Shown here: positions 54,859 through 62,900 of the stretch, one piece after another
How the letters are laid out: the number at the start of each line of letters is the position of its first letter
How positions within the stretch are numbered: position 1 is the stretch's first letter
Source of the DNA: Brevibacillus borstelensis
GTDB taxonomy: Bacteria > Bacillota > Bacilli > Brevibacillales > Brevibacillaceae
Assembly (NCBI RefSeq): GCF_003710865.1
Contig: NZ_RHHO01000011.1
Location: 186,001 to 250,000 of the forward strand
DNA: 64,000 nt
Direction: 5' to 3'
The notes under the pieces: model-generated
The model's database searches: none
Told to the model about the DNA's origin: nothing
What the model saw: only the letters and a program-made list of their open reading frames with translations
Translations under genes and position numbers: made by a program

Positions 54859-55021
54859 AGCTGTCAGGCGAAGACCAGCAGGCTTTCAGCCGAGGCCGCT
54901 CAGGCTGTCAGTCGAGGCCCCTCAGCCTGTCAGTGAGGCTCCTCAGTTTGTCAGTTGAGGACCGCCAGGCTGACAGTTGAGGACTGCCAGGCTGTCTAAC
55001 GAGGCCCTGCAGGCTGCCGGG
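54859..55021. repeat. 22-bp minisatellite, about 7.5 copies
   Basis: Seven imperfect units, each close to AGGCTGTCAGTYGAGGMCYSYC, start at 54859, 54880, 54902, 54924, 54945, 54967 and 54989, with a partial unit at 55011. The period is 21-22 bp, so it is not a codon repeat, and no gene crosses it. It separates the MFS stop from the SAM-riboswitch promoter. Confidence 0.85.
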
Positions 55022-55065
55022 CCAGCAACAGCAAAGCAGCCCGGGCCATGGTTCGGGATATTGTA

Positions 55066-55094
55066 TTGACACTCCCAACCTGCTCAAGTAGTAT
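55066..55094 (+). promoter_or_regulatory. Promoter of the SAM-riboswitch leader
   Basis: TTGACA (55066-55071), a 17-base spacer and TAGTAT (55089-55094) make a good sigma-A promoter about 30 bases before the riboswitch. Confidence 0.7.
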
Positions 55095-55127
55095 AGTAGA
55101 CATTCAAAGTAAATAGGTTGCTGTTAA

Positions 55128-55236
55128 CTTATCCAGAGAGGTGGAGGGACTGGCCCGATGAAGCCCGGCAGCGGATCTTGCAGGATATTCTGCAGATGCT
55201 GTGCCAATTCCAGCAGGAGCGATCCTGACAGATAAG
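55128..55236 (+). promoter_or_regulatory. SAM-I (S-box) riboswitch
   Basis: The conserved S-box core is present: the AGAGAGGTGGAGGGACTGGC block, the CCCGATGAAGCCCGGCA hairpin and TGCCAATTCCAGCA. The closing P1 helix pairs CTTATC (55128-55133) with GATAAG (55231-55236). It should turn off the downstream aminotransferase gene when S-adenosylmethionine is plentiful. Confidence 0.95.
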
Positions 55237-55256
55237 AACGTGGAGACGCACGATCC

Positions 55257-55289
55257 GCCCCTTTTTCTGTTCAGGAAAAGGGGCTTTTT
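55257..55289 (+). terminator. S-box terminator
   Basis: GCCCCTTTTTC pairs with GAAAAGGGGC, followed by TTTTT; this is the SAM-dependent attenuator of the riboswitch. Confidence 0.9.
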
Positions 55290-55343
55290 GCATGCCTGCT
55301 TCGATGTCTGGATTATTTTTGCGAAAGAAAGGATAGAAAGCCA

Positions 55344-56519
55344 ATGCGCATCCAACCATCTGCCATGGTGGACCGACTGCCGACGCAGTTTTTTGCCACG
55401 CTGGTAGCGAAAACAAACAAGGCCATCGCGGCCGGACATGACATTATCAATCTTGGACAGGGCAATCCCGATCTCCCGACACCGCAGCATATCGTGGAAG
55501 AGCTGAGCGAGCAGGCCAAGCGCCCTGTCCATCACAAATACCCGCCGTTCAGCGGCAGGCTGGAGCTGAAGCAGGCCGTCGCCCACTGGTACAAGGAAGA
55601 GTTCGGCGTGGAGCTGGACGCGGAGGAAGAGGTAGCCATCCTGTTTGGCAGCAAGACAGGTCTGGTTGAGATTTGTCAGGTGCTGCTGAACCCCGGGGAC
55701 GTCGCTTTGGTGCCCGATCCAGGTTATCCGGATTACTGGTCCGGCGTGGCTGTAGCTGACGGCCGCATGGTCATGATGCCGCTCAAGGCTGAAAACGCGT
55801 TTCTTCCGGATTACGGCCAGTTGAAGCCGGAAGATTTGGAAAAAGCCAAGCTGATGTTCCTCAATTACCCGAACAATCCGACGGCGGTCAACGCTCCGGT
55901 GGAATTTTTTGAAGAGACCATCCGCTTTGCCCGCAAGCACGAGATCGTCGTCTGCCATGATTTCGCCTATGGTGCGATCAGCTTTGACGGCAAAAAGCCG
56001 GTCAGCTTCATGCAGGTGCCGGGGGCAAAAGAAGTAGGAGTGGAGTTTTACACCCTGTCGAAAACGTACAACATGGCCGGCTGGCGCGTCGGGGCTATGG
56101 TCGGAAACAAGGAGCTCGTACGGCTGGTCAATTTGATTCAGGACCATTACTTTGTCAGTCTCTTCGGCGCTGTGCAGATGGCGGCGGCAAAAGCGATGAC
56201 CGGCTCGCAGCAATGCGTACATGATCTCGTCTCCGTCTACCAAAGCAGGCGGGATGTGCTGTTCGCCGAGCTCCACCGGATCGGTTGGCAGGCCAAGCCT
56301 TCAGAGGGCTCGTTTTTCAGCTGGCTGCCTGTTCCCGAAGGGTTTACATCGGTCGAGTTTTCCGATTTGCTGCTGGAAAAGGCTCATGTGGTGGTTGCGC
56401 CTGGCGTCGGTTTTGGACCGACGGGCGAGGGGTATGTGCGCGCGGCGCTTCTTTCCAGCGAAGAAAGGCTGGCGGAGGCAGTGCGAAGGATTGAGAAGCT
56501 GGGGCTGTTTGCTCGGTAA
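55344..56519 (+). CDS. mtnE: PLP-dependent aminotransferase, probable methionine-salvage MtnE
   Basis: A 391-residue class I aminotransferase. The PLP lysine is in TLSKTYNMAGWR near residue 240, with NYPNNPTA near residue 175, DFAYGAISFDG near residue 208 and a C-terminal RAALLSSEERL arginine region. Its 5' leader is an S-box riboswitch, and in B. subtilis the S-box-controlled aminotransferase (YkrV/MtnE) transaminates 4-methylthio-2-oxobutyrate to methionine; the identification rests on that combination. No other mtn gene is nearby. ATG at 55344 follows GAAAGGA. Confidence 0.88.
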   Translation: MRIQPSAMVDRLPTQFFATLVAKTNKAIAAGHDIINLGQGNPDLPTPQHIVEELSEQAKRPVHHKYPPFSGRLELKQAVAHWYKEEFGVELDAEEEVAILFGSKTGLVEICQVLLNPGDVALVPDPGYPDYWSGVAVADGRMVMMPLKAENAFLPDYGQLKPEDLEKAKLMFLNYPNNPTAVNAPVEFFEETIRFARKHEIVVCHDFAYGAISFDGKKPVSFMQVPGAKEVGVEFYTLSKTYNMAGWRVGAMVGNKELVRLVNLIQDHYFVSLFGAVQMAAAKAMTGSQQCVHDLVSVYQSRRDVLFAELHRIGWQAKPSEGSFFSWLPVPEGFTSVEFSDLLLEKAHVVVAPGVGFGPTGEGYVRAALLSSEERLAEAVRRIEKLGLFAR

Positions 56520-56853
56520 GCTTGTTGGCGGGCTTCGGGTTATCTTGCTCCTTGTCCAGGGGCCGCGGTGGGGAGAAGCCTGGAAACAGGCTTCTCCTGC
56601 GATTCGGGGTGGCACAACAGGCTGAATCAAGCAGGATACTCACGGATAAAGCAGGCTTGATTCGAAATGATACTCACGGATGCCAAAACATAATGACGGC
56701 AATCTTTTCAAGAAAGACAGCCTTATTTTTCGTGAATAGCGGAAGCCATACTTGCAACATAAAGCATGGCTTCCCAAGCAAAAGGCCCGGAGCTATGATC
56801 GCTCAGGGCCTTTATGATGGCTTGATGGAATCAGGTGATACCCCAGGCCAGCT
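56520..56853. other. Intergenic region with hairpins and a short direct repeat
   Basis: No gene recognised. It holds the hairpin GAAGCCTG/CAGGCTTC (near 56577), the direct repeat GATACTCACGGAT at about 56636 and 56669, a GGAAGCCAT/ATGGCTTCC hairpin at about 56741-56774, and an AAAGGCCC/GGGCCTTT hairpin (56781-56813) placed to end the minus-strand gene at 56854. Confidence 0.6.
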
Positions 56854-57303
56854 TTATGGACTGGGCGGGATCGGCGGTTGCCAGTTCAAGTCTATGTACC
56901 GTGTTTCGATGGTTTGCAAAGCGAGCTTCAGCTTTTGCGGAGGCTGCTCCATTCCTTTGACAATCAGGGTTTGGACCAATACGACTCCCTTGTCTGAATT
57001 CTCCATATACGTCTTGGCAAAATCGGTCCGAACGTCGAAACGCTTGCCGTTTTCGTCATACAGATTCCAGTAAGGGAAGCTCTCCAGTTTTCCCAAGCCC
57101 TTCAACTCGATTATCCAGACGGGCTCGAATTTGCCTACAAAAACCCGTCCCACCGTACTTTTGCTTTTTCTCCTGTTTCTTACCTCTACAGCCCGGTTTA
57201 CCACCAAAAGAAAAGCAGGAAACATCTGCACAAGCATCGATACCCCCAACCAAAGTAGTCGCGAGTAAAATCCGACGATTTCGACCGAGCCATCGCTCGA
57301 CAT
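56854..57303 (-). CDS. Hypothetical membrane-anchored protein, about 149 aa
   Basis: One N-terminal hydrophobic segment (LLWLGVSMLVQMFPAFLLVV, about residues 16-35), a lysine/arginine-rich stretch, then a beta-rich domain of about 100 residues (VGRVFVGKFEPVWIIELKGL). The tail ends in PPIPPSP. The family is not recognised. No strong ribosome site precedes the ATG at 57303, so the start is uncertain. The gene is followed on its strand by a clear terminator. Confidence 0.6.
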   Translation of the reverse strand: MSSDGSVEIVGFYSRLLWLGVSMLVQMFPAFLLVVNRAVEVRNRRKSKSTVGRVFVGKFEPVWIIELKGLGKLESFPYWNLYDENGKRFDVRTDFAKTYMENSDKGVVLVQTLIVKGMEQPPQKLKLALQTIETRYIDLNWQPPIPPSP

Positions 57304-57398
57304 AGCTAAAACCTATTCCGCCGATAGATTTGTGAGATTGGACTTATGACGGCCGCAGTGATAAAACAGGTATAAGCGAAATCTAGGGGGAACCGAAC

Positions 57399-58598
57399 AT
57401 GGAATATTCATTTTCCAAATCAACCAGCGCACTCAGCTCCTCGGCCGTGCGCGAAATCCTGAAGCTGACACAGGGCAATCAAGTATTGTCTTTGGCAGGC
57501 GGCCTGCCGGCAGAGGATTCTTTTCCAATCGAAGAAATGAGAGAAGCCTTCAATCGCGCTCTGGATCACGGAGCAAAATCGCTGCAATACGGCTTGACTG
57601 ACGGGTACATTCCGCTTCGGGAATGGGTTTCGTCCCGCATGAAACAAAAGCATATGAATGTTGGCGTAGAAAACATGCTGATCACTACCGGCTCCCAGCA
57701 GGCCGTCGACTTGCTCTGCCGTGTCTATCTGGACGAAGGCGACGTCGTGCTGGTAGAAAATCCAACGTATCTCGCGGCCGTGCAACTGTTCCAATTTCGC
57801 GGCATTCGAGCTATTCCGGTGGATGGAGATGCGGAAGGCATGGATATGGAGGACCTTGCCAGAAAAATCGCACAATATCGCCCGAAGATGGCCTATGTCA
57901 TTCCGACGTTTGCAAACCCGACAGGAAAGGTTTGGAGTCTGGAAAAACGCTTGGGACTGCTGAAACAATGCCGGGAAAACAACATTTTGATTCTGGAAGA
58001 CGATCCGTACGGGGAAATCCAGTTCGACGGCGAGGCGCCTTATCGCAGCATTTTTTCTCTCGATGAGCATCCGGACGGATCGGCTGTCGTCTACACCAGC
58101 ACCTTCTCCAAAATCGTCGCTCCGGGTCTTCGAACGGGGTGGGCGATTGGAGACAGCCAGGTGATTCAGATGATGGTAAAAGCCAAGCAGGCAATCGACT
58201 TGCAGTCCAGCACAATCGACCAATTTGCTCTGTATGAGCTGCTGTCCCGGTTTGATTTGGAAAGCCATATTCAAAAAATCCGCGACTCGTACAAAGAGCG
58301 GATGGAGTGGATGCACGAGCTGCTCTGTCGTCAAACCAGCGGCATGAAGTGGAATAAACCGAGAGGCGGAATGTTCCTCTGGGTAGAGCTGCCGGAGCAT
58401 GTACACTCCGAGAAGCTGCTGGCGCAGGCTGTCAAGGAAGGCGTCGCGTTTGTTCCCGGTATCCCGTTCTACGCGGACCAGCCTCAAACGAATACGATGC
58501 GCCTCAACTATACGCTGCTGGATCGGGAACATACCGAACTGGCGATCAACCGCTTGGGCAAAGCGTTTGCGGAGTACAGCCAGCTAGTCGCTCACTAG
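57399..58598 (+). CDS. PLP-dependent aminotransferase, LysN/2-aminoadipate type
   Basis: A 399-residue fold-type I aminotransferase of the group containing 2-aminoadipate/aromatic aminotransferase and MocR catalytic domains. YGLTDGYIPLREWV near residue 65, VIPTFANPTGKVWSLEKR near residue 167, EDDPYGEIQFDG near residue 197 and the PLP lysine in YTSTFSKIVAPGLRTGW near residue 233 are clear; the C-terminal NTMRLNYTL holds the substrate arginine. There is no GntR domain, so it is an enzyme and not a regulator. ATG at 57399 has GGGGGAA upstream. The substrate is unknown. Confidence 0.88.
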   Translation: MEYSFSKSTSALSSSAVREILKLTQGNQVLSLAGGLPAEDSFPIEEMREAFNRALDHGAKSLQYGLTDGYIPLREWVSSRMKQKHMNVGVENMLITTGSQQAVDLLCRVYLDEGDVVLVENPTYLAAVQLFQFRGIRAIPVDGDAEGMDMEDLARKIAQYRPKMAYVIPTFANPTGKVWSLEKRLGLLKQCRENNILILEDDPYGEIQFDGEAPYRSIFSLDEHPDGSAVVYTSTFSKIVAPGLRTGWAIGDSQVIQMMVKAKQAIDLQSSTIDQFALYELLSRFDLESHIQKIRDSYKERMEWMHELLCRQTSGMKWNKPRGGMFLWVELPEHVHSEKLLAQAVKEGVAFVPGIPFYADQPQTNTMRLNYTLLDREHTELAINRLGKAFAEYSQLVAH

Positions 58599-58627
58599 CG
58601 ATAAATGAATACGTGGATCGAATAAAA

Positions 58628-58671
58628 CAGGGTGTCCCGAAGTCTTTGACGACGGGGGCACCCTGTTTTTT
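58628..58671. terminator. Bidirectional terminator
   Basis: CAGGGTG (58628-58634) pairs with CACCCTG (58659-58665), with inner TCCCG pairing and TTTTTT after. It lies between the aminotransferase and the convergent encapsulin gene. Confidence 0.85.
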
Positions 58672-58684
58672 GCAGCCTCGGTTA

Positions 58685-59533
58685 TTATTCTTCTGTTTCC
58701 TCCAACGTGCAGATCGCACTCGGCCGCTTGATGCGGAGCACGACACACTCATAGACGCGGAACAGGCTGTTCATTTGCTCGTCTCCGAGGAAGGACGTAT
58801 CGAAGTCTTCCGCAATAGCCAGGTCAAGGTTGTGACGGCCGGTTGCGACCAGGACGCCGGATCGGCCCTTGATGGTCGGGGATTGGAAGACGCCGTCGGT
58901 GACCAGATTGCGGACGTGCTCGATTTCCAGTACATTCGTTCCCTTGTGTACGCGGTGCAGAAGCGAGTACAGCTCAGGGGAGACGACCAATGCGTATGGA
59001 CCGCTGTGTCCCATCTTCAACAGCTTGTTGCGCGCTTCCACGATGTCGGCAAAGGCATTGCCCGACTCCATCCAGTCGCTCTTCAAGTGGGTGAGACGCC
59101 CCTTCACATTCATCAAGCCCGGCAGGTCCAGACCCGGGGAGCCGTTGAAGATCAGGTCATCCTCCATGAGAGCACAGCCGGCTGCCGCATTCGCAGCGGC
59201 ACTCATATCCAGCGGCATACCCAATGTCCGGGCTTGGGCCACATCCCGCCAGTACAGCATGAAGTCTTTGTACAGGATGGGAATGGTCAGGCTGACCCGT
59301 TTGCTGGGCTGGGTCATTTCCAGCGATTCGCCGCGCAGGTTCAATCCGCCAAAGCGGGACTCGTCGTAAATATCGTTGGTAATCGTCTGAATGCCCTCAC
59401 CGAGCGGGCCGTAAATATCGAGAAAGCGGCGGCCAACCAGCTGGCGTCGCGCCATATCAACAACGGTTTCATCCAGTTGCTTCCATTCATCGTGAGTCAA
59501 AGGGGAATCGGGATATTTGCGGAGCTTGTCCAT
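58685..59533 (-). CDS. Encapsulin shell protein (family 1, IMEF-associated)
   Basis: A 282-residue HK97-fold shell protein that self-assembles into a protein nanocompartment. It shows the family 1 layout: YPDSPLTHDEWKQLDETVVD at the N-terminus, ARRQLVGRRFLDIYGPLG near residue 28, the E-loop LRGESLEMTQPSKRVSLTIP near residue 65, YKDFMLYWRDVAQA near residue 87, and the C-terminal ATGRHNLDLAIAEDF with VLRIKRPSAIC. The length equals that of the T=4 shell protein of Quasibacillus thermotolerans and exceeds the roughly 265 residues of T=1 types. ATG at 59533 follows GGAGGT. It is encoded just after its cargo gene. Confidence 0.93.
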   Translation of the reverse strand: MDKLRKYPDSPLTHDEWKQLDETVVDMARRQLVGRRFLDIYGPLGEGIQTITNDIYDESRFGGLNLRGESLEMTQPSKRVSLTIPILYKDFMLYWRDVAQARTLGMPLDMSAAANAAAGCALMEDDLIFNGSPGLDLPGLMNVKGRLTHLKSDWMESGNAFADIVEARNKLLKMGHSGPYALVVSPELYSLLHRVHKGTNVLEIEHVRNLVTDGVFQSPTIKGRSGVLVATGRHNLDLAIAEDFDTSFLGDEQMNSLFRVYECVVLRIKRPSAICTLEETEE

Positions 59534-59586
59534 TCCACATACCTCCAAATCGTTTCTGTTTACCTGCCGGAATCTGCAAGCAAAGT

Positions 59587-60189
59587 TTAAAACATGCCTT
59601 TTAAGCTGCCTACAGTCAGGCCCTTTCTGCCTGTTTTGGCTGCTGGGGCGGCAGCAGTCTTGCCGGTATTGGCAACTGCCGGAGAAGAGGAGGCTTTCAG
59701 ATGATCCACCTGGTGGATATCGTATCCCTCGTCATGATCGGTCAGATCAGGCCGGTGCACATCCGAGAAACGCTCGCTTAGCGCTGCCATGATTTCCTTT
59801 ACGCGGAGGTAGTCCTCCTGGGTGGATTCGCGCATGCTGTTTAGGAGCTGGCGGGTTTCCTCGTCTTTGAACTCATACAAAGATAGCTCCAGATGCTCGC
59901 GAAAATTGTGCAAGCCGAACCGTTCGAGATTGATGTCGGATAAAAGGCGGGACAGTTCGCGGTCGCTGAGCTGTTCCGCTTTTTTTGCCTCGTCGAGCGA
60001 GCCTATGTAGGGAATCAGCTCCTGCAAACGGCCGAGGCGCTGTTCTTCTTCCTCCAGGATGTGGTGGTAGTAGAGTCGCGTATGCTCGTCCTGTGCAGCA
60101 TCGATAATGGGCTGGATAATCTCCGCAAAGCGGTCGATATAGCCCCTGGTTCGAGAAAATATGGCGTGCAGTTGTGACATTTCTTGCAC
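59587..60189 (-). CDS. IMEF cargo protein (ferritin-like, iron-mineralizing)
   Basis: A 200-residue helical protein. Residues 1-150 are a ferritin-like bundle with metal-type residues in YYHHILEEEEQRLGRL near residue 40 and YEFKDEETRQLL near residue 104. After a flexible Ala/Thr/Lys-rich linker the tail ends GLTVGSLKGMF, a typical encapsulin targeting peptide. This is the layout of the iron-mineralizing encapsulin-associated Firmicute (IMEF) cargo, which oxidises and stores iron within the shell. The start is a GTG at 60189, with AAGGAGGTG eight bases before it. The encapsulin gene follows 53 bases downstream in one operon. Confidence 0.9.
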   Translation of the reverse strand: MQEMSQLHAIFSRTRGYIDRFAEIIQPIIDAAQDEHTRLYYHHILEEEEQRLGRLQELIPYIGSLDEAKKAEQLSDRELSRLLSDINLERFGLHNFREHLELSLYEFKDEETRQLLNSMRESTQEDYLRVKEIMAALSERFSDVHRPDLTDHDEGYDIHQVDHLKASSSPAVANTGKTAAAPAAKTGRKGLTVGSLKGMF

Positions 60190-60330
60190 CCGACGCCACC
60201 TCCTTGCAGGTGATTTGTTTCATTATAACGTTGGAAAAATAAACCGGGCAACCTTTATCTGCATGTATCTCCTAGTTTGTGTCAGTCTGAAAAACTTATC
60301 ATGGAGAGTATTGTCAAAGCTAAATGGGAA

Positions 60331-60345
60331 TGATAATATTTATCA
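60331..60345. promoter_or_regulatory. Fur box 1
   Basis: TGATAAT-A-TTTATCA matches the 7-1-7 Fur consensus TGATAATNATTATCA with one difference. It lies in the divergent promoter region of the IMEF/encapsulin operon and the DUF2325 gene. Confidence 0.75.
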
Positions 60346-60352
60346 ATAAGAG

Positions 60353-60367
60353 TGATATTCATTATCA
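60353..60367. promoter_or_regulatory. Fur box 2
   Basis: TGATATT-C-ATTATCA matches the 7-1-7 Fur consensus with one difference. It is centred 22 bp from box 1, about two helical turns, so two dimers could bind on the same face. Confidence 0.75.
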
Positions 60368-60431
60368 ATTAGAAATGAAAGCCATAGATATACACAACAA
60401 AAGTCGATAAACCAGGTTAGGAGGAAAAAAC

Positions 60432-60713
60432 ATGTCATCTATTCTCGTCATTGGCGGAGACCGCCTCGGAAATATTGTAGACTTTTTGGAGGAGCAGGGT
60501 TTTACCAATATTCATCATGTGACGGGGCGGAAAAACTCCCAGACCGGCGTAAAAATCCCTACTGGCATTCACATGATTTTGGTGCTGACGGATTTCGTCA
60601 ACCACAATCTGGCCAAGACCGTAAAAAGTCAGGCAAAGGACAGGGAGCTGCCGATTCTCTTTTGCAAACGTTCCTGCTCGGCGATCGCGAAGGCTTTGGT
60701 TCAGGGAGCATAA
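60432..60713 (+). CDS. DUF2325 family protein
   Basis: A 93-residue single-domain protein with the family's N-terminal ILVIGGDRLGNIVDFLEEQG and the later HMILVLTDFVNHNLAKTVK and FCKRSCSAIAKAL. The two cysteines of the latter are candidates for metal or redox chemistry. ATG at 60432 follows TTAGGAGGA. The gene is divergent from the encapsulin operon and shares the two Fur boxes with it, so a role in iron handling is likely but unproven. Confidence 0.85.
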   Translation: MSSILVIGGDRLGNIVDFLEEQGFTNIHHVTGRKNSQTGVKIPTGIHMILVLTDFVNHNLAKTVKSQAKDRELPILFCKRSCSAIAKALVQGA

Positions 60714-60776
60714 ATACATACCCCCCGCTGTGGAAAGACTACAGACTGATATGTACACCAAACGGGGGAATGAAAG

Positions 60777-60923
60777 GTGAAGCAAAACAAGCTTGACGAA
60801 TTGCCGATTGCCAAACTGTCCGAGCAGCAGCTTCAGCATCTGCGAGCAGCGGAAGAAGAGATCACCAAAGAAGGCACAGATGTCTACCTGATCGCTTTTG
60901 AAAAACAGGCCCCGTCCCAGTGA
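60777..60923 (+). CDS. Small protein, 48 aa
   Basis: A GTG at 60777 with GGGGGAA nine bases upstream opens 48 codons: MKQNKLDELPIAKLSEQQ, then a charged helix with EEEITKEGTDVYLIAFEK. The composition, ribosome site and a terminator whose stem overlaps the stop codon all support a real gene. It follows the DUF2325 gene by 63 bases and may be co-transcribed. No function known. Confidence 0.7.
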   Translation: MKQNKLDELPIAKLSEQQLQHLRAAEEEITKEGTDVYLIAFEKQAPSQ

Positions 60924-60934
60924 CGGGGTTTTGC
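60910..60934 (+). terminator. Terminator of the DUF2325/48-aa unit
   Basis: CCCCGTC (60910-60916) pairs with GACGGGG (60922-60928), followed by TTTTGCTTT; the 3' arm begins at the stop codon. Confidence 0.75.
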
Positions 60935-61003
60935 TTTGAAATTGGCTCCGCCAGGCCGAGGGCTCCGACGGAACGGAGCCGGGGACTTGGCGGGACCTTT
61001 CCT

Positions 61004-61363
61004 CTAAAACACAAATTGATCCAACTGCTGTTTCAATGCATCGATTCCGATGGCAAATCCAAGGCATTGGCTGGACTGGATGATAAACGCGTTTAGCCCT
61101 ACGACTTCTCCATTCAGATTGATCAAGGGACCTCCACTGTTGCCGGGATTGATGGCGGCATCGGTCTGGAAAATTTCGTCATACATTCGTTTGGCGACAT
61201 GGAGACGGCGATTTTTTGCACTGATGATGCCCGCTGTGACGGAGTTTTCCAAACCGAGCGGTGAACCGTCTGTTCCTGTAGGAGCAAACATCTTTGCCGT
61301 TACCGGTAAAAAATGGCCCGCACTTTCACCGTACGCTGCTTCTTTTTTCCTTGGGTCGTCCAA
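61004..61363 (-). pseudogene. HtrA-like serine protease, 5'-truncated
   Basis: From about 61267 to 61004 the minus strand encodes the second half of an HtrA/S1C trypsin-like domain: [19 protein letters not shown], then [20 protein letters not shown] with the catalytic serine, and [16 protein letters not shown]. The His and Asp of the triad, the signal anchor and any PDZ domain are missing. Upstream of 61267 the frame (to an ATG at 61363) no longer resembles a protease and overlaps the recombinase gene's end by 64 bases. The break lies 30-35 bases beyond the recombinase stop, which points to an integration or deletion event. Confidence 0.85.
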
Positions 61364-62748
61364 GCCTCTGCCTCCACTCGCTCCAACAACAGCAGGGCCA
61401 AATGCCGGCGTTCTTCACGCGCAGCCTGCTGCCATATCCATTTCCAATCTGTCCATTGCCGCCAGTCGATTGCTCCGGGAGCAAAGAAAGCCTCATTTCC
61501 ACCCGAAGACATCTCCTGCTCCAACCGCCTCAAGTCCTGCTGCCTTGCTGCGAGCTCCTCCAGCGTAATCACGCCTGCCTCATACGCTTTCATCCAGCGC
61601 TGCCGTTTTTTGGTAATCTGCTTGCGATCATCGGCAGCCGCTGTAGAGGACCTGCACCTCTCCTGAACGATGCGGCGAAAGACCGAGCCCATTTCCTCTT
61701 GTGCAGAAGAAAGCTGCCCAAGCACCTCGTCCTCCAGCCGGTCTTCCCGGAGTGCAGGCGCCTGACAAATGCCGTTGGCTCTGTTTTTGCACAGGTAATA
61801 GATGTGACGATACCGCTTTCCGCCGCCTTTGCGGATATCTGCTGTTTTCCCGCGCATCTCGGCTTTGCAGCGGGCACAGTATAACAAGCCGGAAAAAACA
61901 AACGGAGAGGAAAGGACTCTCGGATGCGTTCTCTGCCGCAGCCCCATCCGTTCCTGTACCTTGAGGAACGTTTCCCGATCGACAATCGCCGGATGGGCGT
62001 CTTCAACCAGAATCCATTCGTCCCGCTTGTTCTGCTGTCCGCCAGCTTCCGCGTAGTTCCAGCGAAGCGCTCCGTAGTACACCGGATTGCGCAGCAGGCG
62101 AGTCACCGTGCTGCCGCTCCATTTTCCGCCATGCTTGCCCAAATGTCCGTCCCGATTGGCTTTCTCTGCAATCTGGCCGGGCGTATAACCGGAAAGGTAT
62201 TGCTGATACATGCGGCTGACCACTTTGGCTTCCTCGGGATGGGGTATGAGCTGATGGTGATGCAGCATGTAGCCGTAGGGAGGAGGACCGCCCGGGCGTT
62301 TTCGTTCCCGCGCCATTTGCTCCATGCCCAATTTGACCCGCTCTCCGAGGTTTTCCCGCTCCCACTGGGCCAGGGCGGCTACCAGTGTGATAAACAGTCT
62401 GCCGATGGCTGTTGTCGTATCGTACACCTCTGTACAGCTTTTAAAGCGGACACCGTATTTCTCAAAATCCTGAAGCAACCGGTACAAGTCGAGAACAGAC
62501 CGGGTGAGCCGATCCAGCCGGTAGACCAGGACGACATCGATGCTTCCGGAACGAATGTCGCCGAGCATTCGCTGCAGGGCCGGCCTTTTCGTATCCTTGG
62601 CGCTGAAGCCCTCGTCAGCATAGATGTTGGAAAGCGTCCAGCCCTGCGAGCTGATGTAGGCAGTCAGCCGTTCTTTCTGAGCAGCCATGGAAAACCCGTC
62701 GGAAGCCTGTTCTTCCGTACTGACGCGAATGTACACAGCTGTCCTCAT
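61300..62748 (-). CDS. Large serine recombinase (site-specific integrase)
   Basis: A 482-residue serine recombinase. The resolvase-type catalytic domain starts [20 protein letters not shown] with nucleophile Ser10 and has [18 protein letters not shown] near residue 76. A recombinase domain ([32 protein letters not shown]) and a zinc ribbon ([11 protein letters not shown] with CKNRANGIC) follow, and the C-terminus holds a coiled coil ([20 protein letters not shown]). The order and length fit integrases of phages and of sporulation-excised elements such as SpoIVCA. The ATG at 62748 has GGGAGG upstream. It appears complete. Its 3' end adjoins a truncated HtrA-like gene, a likely attachment site. 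Confidence 0.93.
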   Translation of the reverse strand: MRTAVYIRVSTEEQASDGFSMAAQKERLTAYISSQGWTLSNIYADEGFSAKDTKRPALQRMLGDIRSGSIDVVLVYRLDRLTRSVLDLYRLLQDFEKYGVRFKSCTEVYDTTTAIGRLFITLVAALAQWERENLGERVKLGMEQMARERKRPGGPPPYGYMLHHHQLIPHPEEAKVVSRMYQQYLSGYTPGQIAEKANRDGHLGKHGGKWSGSTVTRLLRNPVYYGALRWNYAEAGGQQNKRDEWILVEDAHPAIVDRETFLKVQERMGLRQRTHPRVLSSPFVFSGLLYCARCKAEMRGKTADIRKGGGKRYRHIYYLCKNRANGICQAPALREDRLEDEVLGQLSSAQEEMGSVFRRIVQERCRSSTAAADDRKQITKKRQRWMKAYEAGVITLEELAARQQDLRRLEQEMSSGGNEAFFAPGAIDWRQWTDWKWIWQQAAREERRHLALLLLERVEAEAWTTQGKKKQRTVKVRAIFYR

Positions 62749-62841
62749 GGCATCAACCTCCCGGATAACGGATTGCTAGAGTTTACAAGCAGGCCGGGTT
62801 TCCTATGCCTGGACAGCTGAAAGTTTTTGCCGGGGAAAATA

Positions 62842-62880
62842 AAAAGCCCGCTGCGATTCGTGACGAAAACGCAGCAGGCG
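62842..62880 (-). terminator. Terminator after the HxlR gene
   Basis: On the minus strand GCCTGCTGCG pairs with CGCAGCGGGC and is followed by TTTTTATT. Confidence 0.85.
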
Positions 62881-62900
62881 AGAGGGATCTGTTGGGGAGG

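Noticed and set aside
54859-55021. CRISPR-like array
   Set aside because: The 21-22 bp units are contiguous with no unique spacers, so this is a tandem minisatellite; there are no cas genes.
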